DNA from: Drosophila miranda
Lineage: Eukaryota > Arthropoda > Insecta > Diptera > Drosophilidae
Reading direction: 5' to 3'
Assembly (NCBI RefSeq): GCF_003369915.1
Contig: NC_046673.1
Location: forward strand, 17,840,001-17,904,000
Length of the DNA: 64,000 nucleotides
In this document: positions 46,287 to 58,226 of the stretch, piece after piece
Position numbering within the stretch: position 1 is the first letter of the stretch
How the letters are laid out: the number at the start of each line of letters is the position of its first letter
Translations under genes and position numbers: made by a program
Notes under the pieces: model-generated
What the model was told of the DNA's origin: nothing
Seen by the model: only the letters and a program-made list of their open reading frames with translations
Databases searched by the model: none

Positions 46287-47685
46287 CTGACGGGTTGACT
46301 ACCAGCGTCAGGTCACCGTCTTCCTCTTCTTCGTCTTCAAGCGCAAGACCCTGGGCGGCCTCCACGATGGACTCGAGACCTAAGTCCTTTTCCACCTCGC
46401 CTGCCTGCAGGGTATGCGCGTCCTTGTCCTCAGGGTGGCGCTTTTTGAGGCGCAGGTAGACGCTACCCATGCCCCACGCCATCTTCCCGAACTTGGGGTA
46501 TAGCAGATCCTCTGCTTCCTTGTTTATTTGGAGGATCACACATTGGCCCCCCTCGTTGGGTAGTGGGCTACCAATGTGTAGGATCCTCCAATCGGCCGTT
46601 GGCACGTCCGCGTTTTGCCGCTGAAGGAGCTTCAGCGCTCGGTCCCCCTGGATTGTGATGGGGAAGAGTACCTTCGCCTTAGGCTTGGACGGGATAAGCT
46701 CCCGGTCCACAACCTCCAGCTTGGCCCCCTCCCACATCGCCTCCAGTTGGCATACAGTACGCGTCAGCCACCTTAGGGTTGGATCATCATTGCACTTCAG
46801 GATCTTAACCCCATTTAGCCACCCAGCACCATCGAACGTGGGCATTGGGGCCGCGGGGTCTTCCTCCATCTGTGCAAAAAGTGCGTCGACGAGACGCGCG
46901 TGCACCAGCTTCCACTGTGCCGCTGACATCTTGCCGTTTTCCTCGCTGCGGTCGATGAGTGCCACGATCAGATGTCGTTTGGTCACATCGCTGACCTTCG
47001 CTTTCGGCTTCGTTGGCTTCTTGGCCGATTTCGGTGGAGGGGCTGCACTCTTGCGCCCGCGTTGCCGCTTGCTCGCTGGAGTGTCCTTAATGGCACTCTC
47101 AGTGGAGCGTTGCCTCTTGGTGGCCATCATCTCCTCCACCTTATTGGCATATTCGCCATTCGACGCCCTCATCTGTGGCATCTGAGCATAATGTAGCCGA
47201 CCCTCCTCTACTCTCTGCTCGGCCCAGGCTAGCTTGACCTTCTCCTCCTGGGAGATGTCTGCTTTACCTTGCAGCCGGCTTTTGATGTTGAGGGCCGCTT
47301 TGTATTGCGCTTTGGCCTTCATCCCCTCCTTGGAACGCTTCGGCCCTTCCCTACGCAGGGAGCTGGTGCCTGGTTCCGGCGAGCGGAGAAGGCTCTCTTC
47401 ATCCGTCCTGCTTAGAGAGAGCAAGCTCTCCAGATCCGTGTCTGTATCGACTACGGCATCTGTGCGGCTCAACTTCCAGGCTACGGAGTGAGTTGTTTTT
47501 GTTGTTGTTGTTGTGGCAGTAGCTTTACAACTGACCTGGCCTGCTCCCGCCAAGTCTGAGGTGTGACCGCTGGCGACACGCAGAGAGGACTGCTCCTCCC
47601 CGTCCCCGCCGGTGGTAGCAGTCACGCTTTCCACCGACGTTTGGGTTGACATCCCAACCCGTGCTTGCTCCTTCTTCGACTCCAT
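46234..47685 (-). CDS. LOA ORF1 protein (unit 2), 483 aa
   Basis: An uninterrupted frame with a Ser/Thr/Lys-rich, disordered N-terminal half containing basic runs. It is followed by a folded-looking C-terminal half (KRHLIVALIDRS to MGSVYLRLKKRH) that resembles the DUF4780 region of Drosophila non-LTR ORF1 proteins. ORF1 proteins of this class bind the element RNA in a particle. The last 53 nt overlap the start of ORF2 in another frame, suggesting termination-reinitiation for ORF2. It differs from the unit 3 copy at a few residues. The frame is intact although its partner is dead. Confidence 0.7.
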   Translation of the reverse strand: MESKKEQARVGMSTQTSVESVTATTGGDGEEQSSLRVASGHTSDLAGAGQVSCKATATTTTTKTTHSVAWKLSRTDAVVDTDTDLESLLSLSRTDEESLLRSPEPGTSSLRREGPKRSKEGMKAKAQYKAALNIKSRLQGKADISQEEKVKLAWAEQRVEEGRLHYAQMPQMRASNGEYANKVEEMMATKRQRSTESAIKDTPASKRQRGRKSAAPPPKSAKKPTKPKAKVSDVTKRHLIVALIDRSEENGKMSAAQWKLVHARLVDALFAQMEEDPAAPMPTFDGAGWLNGVKILKCNDDPTLRWLTRTVCQLEAMWEGAKLEVVDRELIPSKPKAKVLFPITIQGDRALKLLQRQNADVPTADWRILHIGSPLPNEGGQCVILQINKEAEDLLYPKFGKMAWGMGSVYLRLKKRHPEDKDAHTLQAGEVEKDLGLESIVEAAQGLALEDEEEEDGDLTLVVNPSGASEPATHAECAAAQLA

Positions 47686-47813
47686 AGTTGGCCCGAGGGT
47701 CCATACTGGTTAATATTTTTCGGGGGGACCGTTCGTTTTAGGCCTGACCGCCAGGCACCTCTAGCCATGGCCCTGGTTCGGTTCCACCGACTTTGAATCG
47801 GGAAGACGCCGGA

Positions 47814-47948
47814 CCATAGCCTTAGCTAGACACTGCATTACCCCGGACAGAGCAAGCGACAGTGCATTACCCTTGTCCGGGGTAATGCAGTGTCCATTGC
47901 CCAGCCGGCACCCTCGTGGAGGGTTCAGCTAGAGGATTTTCGCCAGCC
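47814..47948 (-). ncRNA. HDV-like self-cleaving ribozyme at the LOA 5' end (unit 2)
   Basis: Read on the minus strand from 47948, the nested double pseudoknot can be drawn by eye. P1 is GGCTGGC (47948-47942) with GCCGGCT (47909-47903). P2 is TAGCT (47931-47927) with GGCTA (47821-47817), extended by CC/GG. P3 is ACCC/GGGT around the 7-nt loop TCCACGA (47920-47914). After P1 comes GGGCAA, then a 21-bp P4 (47894-47874 with 47849-47829), and GCTAA in J4/2 supplies the expected catalytic C (47825). The first G of P1 is the first base of the element. HDV-fold ribozymes are established at the 5' ends of R2 and Baggins elements. Activity here is inferred. Confidence 0.75.
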
Positions 47949-47961
47949 TATTAATAATAAA
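47949..47961. repeat. target site duplication, right copy (unit 2)
   Basis: TATTAATAATAAA directly abuts the first base of the element's 5' end. Confidence 0.85.
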
Positions 47962-48134
47962 AAAGAAAATACAAAAAAACAAAAAAAAAAAACGTAACTT
48001 GAAAGGCATTTCAATCGATAACAATTGTATTCTGACAGAAGACAGTTTTTCTAGACACCTTATCGGCAACGTAGCAGACACATACAAATATTAGTGCGCA
48101 TATTATTTCAAAACAAAATTTTCGGTTCCCAAAA

Positions 48135-49558
48135 ATGAGTAAGGATTTCGAGTACGAGTACAATCGAAAGCAGAAAGTTTGGGATCCCAACGAAAGACAC
48201 ACACGCGAAGACACACTAACAGAGGGCATTGTGGGCCTGTGACTGGTTTGGTATCGACGCGTGGAAAGCTGAAATCAGCCGCCTCAAAGGTACGTTCCAA
48301 TATCGCTAAGATTTTTGGTCGGCAACCAGCCGCACCCAAGCCAGGACCTCGTGCACCACGGCCACTGCTGCGAACCCTGAATCCATTGTGCACCTCTTCA
48401 TATGACAAAAAGGCCAGCACAGCGTCTGGTAACGAGCCCAAACAGCCATTGAAATTGACTGCAAGCACATTTGATCGACAAGCTCCTGCGGCCGAGGCCG
48501 AGGCCGGAGAACAGTTGACTGAAGAAAAAGCAGAAGCAGAAGCTACAAAAGCAACGAATTCGCTACTGGCCCGCTACCTGTACGCATCTGTTGACCAGTA
48601 TCCAAAGCATCCAATTGATTTGTCGGAAGGTTGTGCTAAAGCTAAGCGAACCACCGCCCTACGGTTCAGGAGTATTGTGGCACCAGAAGAGCAGCCCCTA
48701 GCACCCGTAACCGACAGCAGTACCCGCTCAAGTCCGTGTGGCAGCGCCCAACTAGCGTCATTGAAATTAGCTGCAAGCCATTTTGATCGACAAGCTCCTG
48801 CACCCGAAGCAGAACAGAACATAACTGAAGAAGAAGCGGTGGTTGCAAAAGGATCGGATTCGCTACTGAACCGCTACCTGAACGCATCAGTTGGCCAGTA
48901 TCCAAAGCATCCAATTGATTGGTCGGAAGGTTGTGCTAAAGCTAAGCGAACCACCGCAATACGGCTCGGGAGTATTGAAGCAGAGCAAGCCCCACTTCCA
49001 GTGCCCGAAAATAGTATCCCCTTGCCCACGACAGAAGTTGTAAATTTGTTTAAAAAATCGAACTTAGTAGCAGCTGAAATAAGTCGATTGGAAACATCTA
49101 CGAATTTGGAACAATTTGCTCAGACACAGCGACCAACAGTGACGGCTGAAACGTTGGAGTTAACAGTGCCTGGAACAGTGGAAGTAACAGAAATAAAAAA
49201 AGTCACCACTGGAAACGCGGACATAGCAGCTACCTGTGTAAAAGCCGACATAACAGATCCCACTGTAAACGAAGATATAACAGCCCCCGCTGTAAAAGCG
49301 GGCATAACAGTCCCCACTGTAAACGCCGACATAACAGCGTCCGCTGTAAAAGCAGATATAACAACGGCCGCTGTAAAAGCAGATATAACAGCCCCCGCTG
49401 TAAAATCAGATATAACAGCTACCGCTGGAAACGCGAAAATAACAGCTACCTCTGAAGAAGCAGACATAACAACTACCGCTGAAAAAGCGAATAAAACAGC
49501 TATCGCTGGAAAAGAAGACATAACAGAAAGCTCGAAGTTATCAGAGCGCGTTCAATAA
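48135..49558 (+). pseudogene. MSKDF gene copy, frameshifted (unit 2)
   Basis: Same start context as unit 1, but 28 bp are missing after 48238, inside the codons for the hydrophobic segment. The original ATG frame is therefore lost, while the rest remains open for 459 codons if entered from an ATG at 48179 in another frame. That product would lack the membrane segment. It has two 100-residue units and the full set of nine-residue repeats. The retrotransposon lies 187 bp upstream. Confidence 0.65.
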
Positions 49559-49748
49559 CAGACAAAGAGAATAAGCAACAGACCAACACAACACCAACAC
49601 CAACACCAACACCAACAGCAACAGCCACAGACCGGACACGAACGACAACGATCGGAAGAGCAGCCGATCGTTTGATGATGACGAATTTCAATAAACAGCA
49701 ATAGAGAGAGAAGAAAGCAACATCCAGCAGCAGAGTAAGAGCACTGTC

Positions 49749-50813
49749 ATGTCAGACAAGAAGAGCACAAGACCGGAAGAGAAACCACAGCGCGAATCAT
49801 TGTACGTGGGCAGGGGGTCAAGGCAAATCGGTAAGAGAGAAGATCCAACGGAGCCACCAACACCGCTCCCACCCCCGACACCCGAAGAGAAATTCCTGAA
49901 GAGAAAAGCACCGCGAGAGCCAAAGCCTGCCCCCAAGAACGATGATGAGCAACCACGCTGACACGGCCACGAGTTGGCTCCAGCCGAGTGGGCAGCTCCG
50001 TGCTGATAGGGGCCCCCGATGAACTGCTCGAGGCATACGAGCAGGCGGTGCTGGAGGCCGAGGCCGAGGCCGAAGCCGAGGAGGAGAGCCAGCAGAGAGA
50101 GAACGAGCGTCGTGAATCGCAGCGACGCGGCCGCGTCCGGAAGCTCAGTCCACTCTCGACGCTCGAAGCCGTGCGTGACGGCCTCTTATTCATATTCGGC
50201 AAATTCCTAAGACTCGTACGGCGCCTCGACATGCATGGAGGCGGAACCGGGAACAACATCAACTTTGTGGAGGGGCTCATCGACTTCCTGGCGGGCTCTT
50301 TGGGTGCGTATACACACGGCGCTGCCGACACAATGGGGCCAATATCAACTCCTCTTGATCTCTTAGGCGGGGCCGCACAGGTGTACGTCTCGCAGCCGCT
50401 GGACACTGTCAAGGTGAAGCTGCAGACCTTCCCGGAGGCCTACAAAGGAATGTTCGACTGTTTCGTGAGCACGTATCGAAAGGATGGTATATTCCGGGGC
50501 CTCTATGCGGGCTCCCTGCCCGCCGTGGTGGCCAATGTGGCCGAGAATTCGGTGCTCTTTGCCGCCTACGGAGGATGCCAGAAGTTTGTCGCATTCATGG
50601 TCAATAAGGAGACAACCAGCCAGCTGACGACCACCCAAAATGCCTGTGCCGGCTCCCTGGCCGCCTGCTTCTCCACGCTCACCCTCTGCCCCACGGAGCT
50701 GATCAAATGCAAGCTCCAGGCCCTGCGCGAAATGAAGCACTTCATTGAGCCCAGTCATCCTCAGGATATGCGTACGCCCTGGTCCCTCACGCGGTACATC
50801 TGGCGCACGGAAG
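49749..50813 (+). pseudogene. ornithine-carrier-like gene, truncated (unit 2)
   Basis: Exons 49749-50303 and 50367-50813 around a 63-bp intron. This copy keeps the 29 bp lost in units 1 and 3, so its first carrier repeat (PLDTVK) through its second (PTELIK) is continuous. It has instead lost 7 bp near 49955, which breaks the N-terminal extension; a downstream ATG at 49988 could restart translation. The third carrier repeat is absent at the unit end. It is probably non-functional, though it has the longest intact carrier region of the three. Confidence 0.7.
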
Positions 50814-51354
50814 GTGAGTGCTGGGGCCAGCCCCCACGTACAGCCACACGTCTTTTTGCTGTTGTCCCGCGGCGACACTCGAGTTCAGTTCCCCCGATTA
50901 GATTATCTTAGCGTGGCTTTTCAGCAATCAAGCAATTCCTCTCCATAATTCAGCATTATCGCATCGCAATGTGATGTCCGATATGGACAACAAACCCGAC
51001 ACGACACTCCCCTCCACATGGCTCGACGTGACCGCGAAGGAATGAGAGAGTAAGCTACGGAACAGCTATAATCCCGATGCATCCCAAGCAGATTATAGAT
51101 GTATTATAGAGAATAAATATTAAGGATTATATTAGAGGGGAAAAGTGAGAGGACATCGAAGGTCTAACGAACGAACGAGAACGAGAGAGTAAGCCAAACG
51201 AGAACGAGTGAGCAAGCCGAACGAGTGAGCAAGCCGAACGAGAGAAGCAAGTGAACCGGGGTTGGCTCCTAGTATACATCATATATATTTAATAATTGTT
51301 TCGTTATTTAAGACTAGAAACTATATTTAATCTTTGAATCTCCCGTCTATATAG

Positions 51355-53164
51355 GTACCCACCGATAACCACATCAACAGCGACAGTCCCATGAGCGCCC
51401 ATGTGGACGCCGAGGCCCAGCGCTTTGGGGCTGGCAGCGCCGGCGGAGGAGTGGGCGGGCCTAATGGCGGCGGCGGCGGCGGCGGCGGTGGTGGTAGCAG
51501 TGGAGGATCGTCAAGTGCTGCCAATGGAACGGGCTTTGGGGGGCCATGGACAACCTGGAGAACGAGCTGAAGATGATGAAGAACTTGGGCAGCTTCCCCA
51601 TGCAAATACCGCCGCTTCCGATGTTCCAGGGAGCCTGCAACATCTCGCCCAGCGCCTCGACCCCAACCAATCTGCAGAGCAACCAGAACCAGAACGATGT
51701 GGACGTGGATGCGGGCAGCACACCTCGACCGCAGCATCCCAACTCCGATGGCTTCTCTTCGTCGCACCGTCTCTTCGTCGCGACGGAATGCGTCGAGCGT
51801 GGGCAGCACATATCCGGAGCACGAGCTCATCTCGCCGGCCTCCTCCCCGAGCATTCCGCGCTACAACTTCAACGGGGACATGATGCGCCACAAGCGGGCG
51901 GTGCAGGAGCAGGAACAGCACGAGCAACGCCAGCGGCACAACCTCTCGCGTCACAATCAAATGTCCAGCGACGAGGAGAACAGCATCATGCCGCAGAACA
52001 GGTACAGAACATTTTTGTATGTCAGTATTTATCGCTTCGCAAACTCTTATTTTTGATTGCATTTTTCCCTCGTTACTCGCTACTCGGCACTCGCTACTTT
52101 TATCGTCAATGGAACGCTCATTCTGTTTGCTATTTCCAGCAGCGCGGGCCAGGATATGCGCATGAAGTTCCCCCAGTCGCAGATCGACCTCATGTACTCC
52201 AAGTACGAGAGCATGGCCAGCAACCTGAAGTACAACAGCCAGGAGCTCGACTCGCCGGCGGAGTATCGCCAGAGCAGCAACAGCAATGCGGCGAGTGCGG
52301 CGGCGGCTGCTGCCGCGGCGGCGAGTGCGGCCAACGATCTGTCCGATCTGCAGGGCCTGGACATGAGCTCGCGATCGAACGCGTCGAGCAACTATCACCA
52401 CAACTTCCAGCTGCCAAGCAGTCGCTACCATCACCACATATACGACATTCTGTCGGACAGGGAGCAGAGCCAGCAGGCGCAGGCACAGCAGGCAACGGGT
52501 GCATCGGTGGTGCACCAGCAGGAGCACGGACAAGGCAGCCAGCTGGCCATGCAGCAACACCAGTCGGCGGCGGCCATGCACAACATGCTGAGCGAGCAGC
52601 TGGGCGAACAGGAGCACGACCAGACCACCTCCGTGGACCGTGACCACGGACCGTGACCGCACGGCCAACTATGTGGTGTCGTCGCCGCCACAGCTGCCGT
52701 ACAACCATCCGCATCACGACATGCTGCGAATGGCCTCGCTGGACCTCACCCCGAACACGGCCAACATGGCCGTGGGCAACAATCGGTCGTTCCTCTCCTC
52801 AAAGATGCAGCACCAGAGCCGCGACAGTCTCGAGCATCACCGCCTGCTCTCCACGGTGGAGCAGCACCGAATTCTGGCCGCCTCGAATGCCGCCGATCAG
52901 CACCGCCTGCTGGTCGACCCCACCGCCCATCTGCTGATGGAACAGAACAATCGCCTGCTGGGCACAGCAGACCAGTCCCGCCTCCTGGGCGAGTCGCAGG
53001 CGGCAGTGGCCCAGAATCGGCACATGGCCCGCAGCTTTGGGGCCTACCACCAGGTGGCATCGAGCAACTACCATCCGGGCGTACGACCACCGCCTGTGCT
53101 GCCGTCGGCCAATCATCATGCCTCGAATCCGTCTAACTATCACCCGTTCCCCGCCTACTACTAA
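51355..53164 (+). pseudogene. duplicated exons 6-7 of the PR/zinc-finger gene (unit 3)
   Basis: Exon 6 copy 51355-52001 and exon 7 copy 52140-53164. It has the same 1-nt loss, 194-bp deletion and TGA-creating insertion (TGA at 52654) as unit 2, and two extra GGC codons in the Gly tract. The poly-Ala stretch of exon 7 is full length here but shortened in unit 2. Confidence 0.8.
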
Positions 53165-54130
53165 AGGCGTGAGGGAGGGTGCGGGTAGACTATGACTATA
53201 TCCTGGGGCCGTGACAAGAGTGCAATACCTAGAAGGGATCTGTAGGAGCGGAAGCGGAAGCGGGAGTGGGAGTGGGAGTGGGAGCTCCATTTCACGTAGT
53301 TCAATTTGAAGCGCAACAATAACTTTAGTTCCTCCATATATTCCATATTCTCCTCCGAAGAACTCCATGCCCATCATCCGTTCGAGCTCCGATTTCAAAG
53401 TGTGCCAATCTGTTTAAGTGTTTAGATCTGTTTAGAATTGTGTGTGTTTCCCCAATCTGATTTTAACACACACACACACCCACAAACACACTCACAAATA
53501 TGTATAGTTGTATAGGAAGCATAAAATAAATATTATAAATATATATAAATATAGTATGTATGGTAAATATAAATCGAAAATGGAAAACGCGAATGAAAAC
53601 CATATGAAAAGGAAGCCTGCAGTGAGAATTTTTTTAAAAGCAAATTTCATGCTGAGTTTGTATAGGAACAAAAAGAAAAGATGACAAAAGAAAAAGACGA
53701 TAAAAGTGCTAAACATGCTAAATAATAGTAGTAATAATAATGATAATGAATAATATTTTTACACCATGAGAAACGAGTAAAGTAAAGCGTATTAACGAGT
53801 ACAAAGTGTGGGCAGAGTTTCTCCTCTCTAGATTCGGCAAGAGGACCTTTATTACCCTCATTATCCCCTGCAAACTCAGCGAATGAATATATATATATAT
53901 GGATAGTGTATAGACATACCGATACACGACCGATCAGGAACCTAGCTCAAGCATCATCCCACACTCAATGGCATGTGCTCGAAGATCGCAATTGGCGTCT
54001 CGAAAACCTAACGAGTGTGTGTCTCTCTATTTTTTTTCTTGTTTTTTTTACTATTATATTATAAATATTGTGGATAATGGCGTTTCAGCGATTCAAGTCA
54101 GACAATGGGGGCTACATGGCTATATATACA

Positions 54131-54176
<46 letters not shown>

Positions 54177-54538
54177 AAATGTACTAAATGGTATGGTAGA
54201 GCGAGTAAATATGTTATAATTTCATGTAAATTATTAAATTTATATAAGCCGCAGAATGCGATAAGGCAAAAGAACAAAAAACCGAAAAAAAAACATAAAC
54301 CGACAAAATATTTAAAAAACTGAAACGATATACAAAACACATACCAAAAAACAAGAAAAAAACCCAAAAACAATGATAATAATATTAATGCAAGAATGGT
54401 ATATCCACACACACAGGCAGACACACTCACAGACACACCCACAGACACACACACACTGACAACGCTGATCGAAATGATATATATATATATATATACACAC
54501 AGACATATATATACATATGGCGTAATCAAATTATCGAT
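53165..54538 (+). other. duplicated 3'UTR/intergenic region (unit 3)
   Basis: Copy of 34660 onwards, with a TA repeat of intermediate length near 54134-54164. No gene. Confidence 0.7.
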
Positions 54539-54615
54539 TATTAATAATAAAGGTTAGGTTAGGTTAACCCGGACGGCCCTCAGCGGGGCCACGCATAGGC
54601 CAATATGGCCCCTAG

Positions 54616-57600
54616 TTATCCGGATGGGGGGGGTGTATGAACCGTCGCGGGAGCGTTAATGTGGTTTTAAAAGTCCCCGAGAATCGAGGTGTTTTTAGCA
54701 TAGGCCAGCAGTTCCTGTGGCGTCCTTTTGGAGGCATCTTCCAGTGATGCCAACACTGGGGCGCCCAGGTATCTCCTCCTTGCCCTTGAGAGAGCCGGAC
54801 AGTTGCAGATGAGATGTTCCAGGGTTTCGATAGCCCCAGGTTCCTCACATTTCCTACAACTGTCTCTGTTGGTGATGCCTAGTCTTGCTGCATGTGCAGC
54901 AGCCAGACAGTGACCTGTTAGTATTCCCACTAGCAATCTACAGTCCTTTCGTGGTAGGTGCAGTAGGTAGTGGCTAAGTTTCTCGTTGCGCTCCTTGCAC
55001 ATTATCTTCGAGGTTCTGCAGGTTCTGTGCTCTAGCCTGCTTCTCTAGATCGCCTTGCAGCGTTCTGAGGCACGTTCTCGGTTCTCCTATTCTCCAGCCC
55101 GACGCCTTCCTTAGCTAGTACGTCCGCCGCTTCGTTTCCTTCGATGCCCTGGTGGCTGGGAACCCAATAGATCCGCACTGTGTTTGTCGTGCTTAGGATG
55201 TCTTATGCCTCCCTGCTCGCCAAGACACTTCTGGAACTGACCGCGGACGACTGCATGGATCTTATCGCCGCTTGGCTGTCGACGAAAAGGTTGACCGCAT
55301 CGTGTGCTCGTTCTGTGAGGAGAGCGACCTCCGCTGCTTTCCCGATGGCAAAAACTTCTGCCTGGAATATGCTGCATTGGTCCGGTAGCTTATACGACAG
55401 CCTTATCTCAGGGTCTGTACAGTATAGGCCCGCTCATACTCCTCCGTCCATCTTGGAGCCGTCTGTGTATATATTGAGGTGCTCAGTTTGGTCCCTTCCA
55501 ATTTTCCAGTCTTCAGGTCCCAAAGATGTGGTTGTTTTGACGTCAAGGCAAGTTTGGGGGGTCATGTAATCAGTTGATCTGGTCATATCCCTGCCGATTG
55601 AACTATGCCCGTATCCTTGTGGCGATAGATTTCCTGATGCTATGAGGCGTTGTGCTGCCTTTCCCGCAATCAGGCGAGCGTGAATGTCCAGGGGGTCGAT
55701 TCCGAGTACAGTTTCGAGTGCTTTTGTTGGGGTTGACCTCAGCGCCCCTGTAATACAGAGCAGAGCCTGTCGCTGAGTCTTTTCCATAAGCTTATGGTAT
55801 GTCTTCTTTTCAGTAGCCTGCCACCACACTAAGGCTCCATACAGCAGAGTTGGTCGCACCACCGAGATGTAGATCCAGTGCATTAGAGCAGGTGACAGGC
55901 CCCATGTGCTGCTGAGCATCTTCTTGGATGCATAAAGCGCAATGGTAGCCTTCTTCACCCTTTCCACTACATTGGGCCTCCATGCCAGCTTGCTGTCCAG
56001 TACTGTGCCTAGGTATTTCACCTGTGATTTTGGAGTCAGCCTAGTTTGGTCAATTTTCGGGGGGGTCCATATCGGTACCTTGTACCTCTTGGTAAAGAGG
56101 ATGAGGTCCGTCTTGTCCGCGTTGATACTGAGTCCTACCTCTTCCGCCCACTCACGTATCTCCCTGAGTGTACGTTCCATTAAGGAGCTGAGGGTCGATG
56201 GACATACACCCGTAATAAGTATGCTTATGTCGTCTGCATAAGCTGTTATCTTTGGGGCCGTCCTTTCAAATCTCTTGATGAGGTCGTCGACCACCAGATT
56301 CCACAGTAGTGGCGACAGGACTCCACCCTGAGGTGTGCCTCTGTGTGCCCCCTTTACCATGGAAGCAGTGCCCCACTCCGATTGCACCCGTCTACAACTT
56401 AGGAGGTTTTTGATCCAGACGTTGATTGCAGGGTGTATGTTATTCGCTTCTAGGCGACTTGTTATTGCGGTTGTGGCCACGTTGTTGAATGCTCCTGAGA
56501 TGTCCACAAATGCTCCCAAAGCATACTTTTTGTTGTGAAGGGCGCTCTCGATGGTGGCTACTAGCGAGTGTAGTGCCGTCTCCACTGATTTCCCTTTAGT
56601 GTAGGCGTGTTGGTTTGTTGACATCAGTCCCTCTACCTCATTCCTGATGTGCAAATCCAACAGCTTTTCTAGTGTTTTTAGTATAAAGGAGGTAAGGCTT
56701 ATCGGTCTGTAATCCTTGGGACTCACATGGCTGCACTTTCCTGCCTTAGGGAGGAAGACAACTCTCGAGGTTCTCCATTGGATGGGGATATAGCCCGTAC
56801 TTAGGCATGCTGAGTATATTGCGAGGAGCGATGGGGTAATAACCTCTTTGGTCAACTGCACCATGGCTGGGAATATCCCGTCCAGTCCTGGTGCTTTTAT
56901 GCCCGCGAAGGAGTCTATGGCCCAGTGGATTCTCTTAGTGGTTAACAGACCTATTGGAGGGTGCTGTTCCTCGGTTGCTAGGTCCTGATGCTCCTTGGCG
57001 TCAGTGACCTCGGTGCATCCAGGGAAGTGCGCCTCCATTAGTGCTGTTAGGGCTTCTTTACTGCCCTCTGTCCACTGTCCGTTGTCTAGTTTTAGTTGGC
57101 TCTGTACTGTGGGCTGCTTTGAAAGCAGCTTCCGAAGCCTAGCGGTTTCGGGCACTTTCTCGATGTTGGAGCAGAAGTTTCTCCACGAGTTCCTTTGTGC
57201 CTTACGTATTTCCTTCTTGTAGCTCCTAAGTAGGATTTTATATTCCTCATTGACAATCTCTTCGTTCGCTTGTTTGGCGATCTTGAAGAATTCCTTGAGG
57301 TTGTTCCTTTGGAGAGAGAGATCTCGGTTCCACCAGAGTGGCTTGGACCTCCTCTTCGTTCTCGAGGGTTTGCACGATGCATGGTAGGCGTTCAGTAACT
57401 CGTTGGATAGGGTCTTTAGGGACTTCTCTATATCCTCCGCGGATTTCACTGAGCCCGGATTCGCGAGCTTCGAAGTAACTGTCTTTTTAAACTTTGCCCA
57501 GTTTGTGTTCCGGGGGTTTCTATAGACTGTTGTCTTCGAAGGGTGTTTGAATTCGCACTTGAACTGAATGTACTTATGGTCTGAGAAGGATGGTCTTTCG

Positions 57601-58226
57601 AGGACCCTCCAGCTAGATACCGTAGTACTGTTTCCCGTTGCAAGTGTTAGGTCTAGCACGTTGGATGAGGTCGGACCTACGAAGGTGTGCTCCTCCCCAA
57701 CGTTTGCTATATATAGATTAGTTGCTAGTATAAAGTCTAAGAGTGACTCACCTCTGTCATTGATGTCGGTGCTTCCCCACACATTGTGGTGGGCATTGGC
57801 GTCCGTTCCGATGACGAGTTGATAGTTTTTGGTGCCGGCTTCTGTCACCAGGCTCCTGAGTTCGTCGGGTGGTGCGGGTCTGTCGTGAGCCATGTAGCAG
57901 GAAGCCACCAGAAGGCGCTTTTCCTCACTTTCCAGCATCACAACCGTCAGGTCATCCGTGCTGTAATGAGACATAAGGTAAGCATGGATTCCCTTTCGTA
58001 CGAGTACGACGGTTCTGTTCCTGCTTACCGATGTTGAGTAGAACAGGTTATGATTTGAGGACTTTAGTCCGGCCACTGAATTGCCTGTCGCAATCCAGGG
58101 CTCCTGGACTAGAGCTATGTCGGCGAGCCCTTGCTCCATGGCGATGAGGAGCTCCGCCGACGCTACCTTGCTTTTATGCAAGTTGAGCTGCAGCACACTC
58201 AGCATGGGTGGCTGGCTCACTTGCAC
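54616..58226 (-). pseudogene. LOA ORF2 polyprotein, disrupted (unit 3)
   Basis: Open for 930 codons from ATG 58226 through a complete endonuclease (including the SDHKYI motif) and reverse transcriptase (YADDIS) into the start of RNase H (IYTDGSK). It is stopped by TGA at 55434 and again by TAA at 55203. Two private deletions (26 and 8 bp) then shift the frame near the RNase H end. Endonuclease and RT motifs look intact, so the lesions are confined to RNase H and the C-terminus. Confidence 0.85.

Larger units (their letters stand above)
42846..47948 (-). mobile_element. LOA-clade non-LTR retrotransposon (unit 2 copy)
   Basis: Bounded by 13-bp target duplications. On the minus strand it has, in order, a 5' ribozyme-like leader, ORF1, a 53-nt overlap with ORF2, ORF2 (endonuclease, reverse transcriptase, RNase H, C-terminal Cys/His motif), a short 3'UTR and a terminal (TAACC)3 tail. 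RNase H in ORF2 and a DUF4780-like ORF1 point to the LOA group (LOA, Bilbo, TRIM, Baggins). It is inactive: ORF2 carries a 268-bp deletion and two in-frame stops. Confidence 0.85.
39371..51036 (+). repeat. tandem array, unit 2 (11,666 bp, with LOA insertion)
   Basis: Same order and orientation as unit 1, enlarged by a 5,103-bp retrotransposon and its 13-bp target duplication. Differences from unit 1 include a 194-bp deletion and 1-nt frameshift in exon 6, loss of one 300-bp repeat and a 28-bp deletion in the MSKDF gene. Confidence 0.9.

Noticed and set aside
46234..47685. LOA ORF1 as an ordinary cellular gene
   Set aside because: It lies between target duplications, overlaps ORF2 and resembles non-LTR ORF1 proteins.
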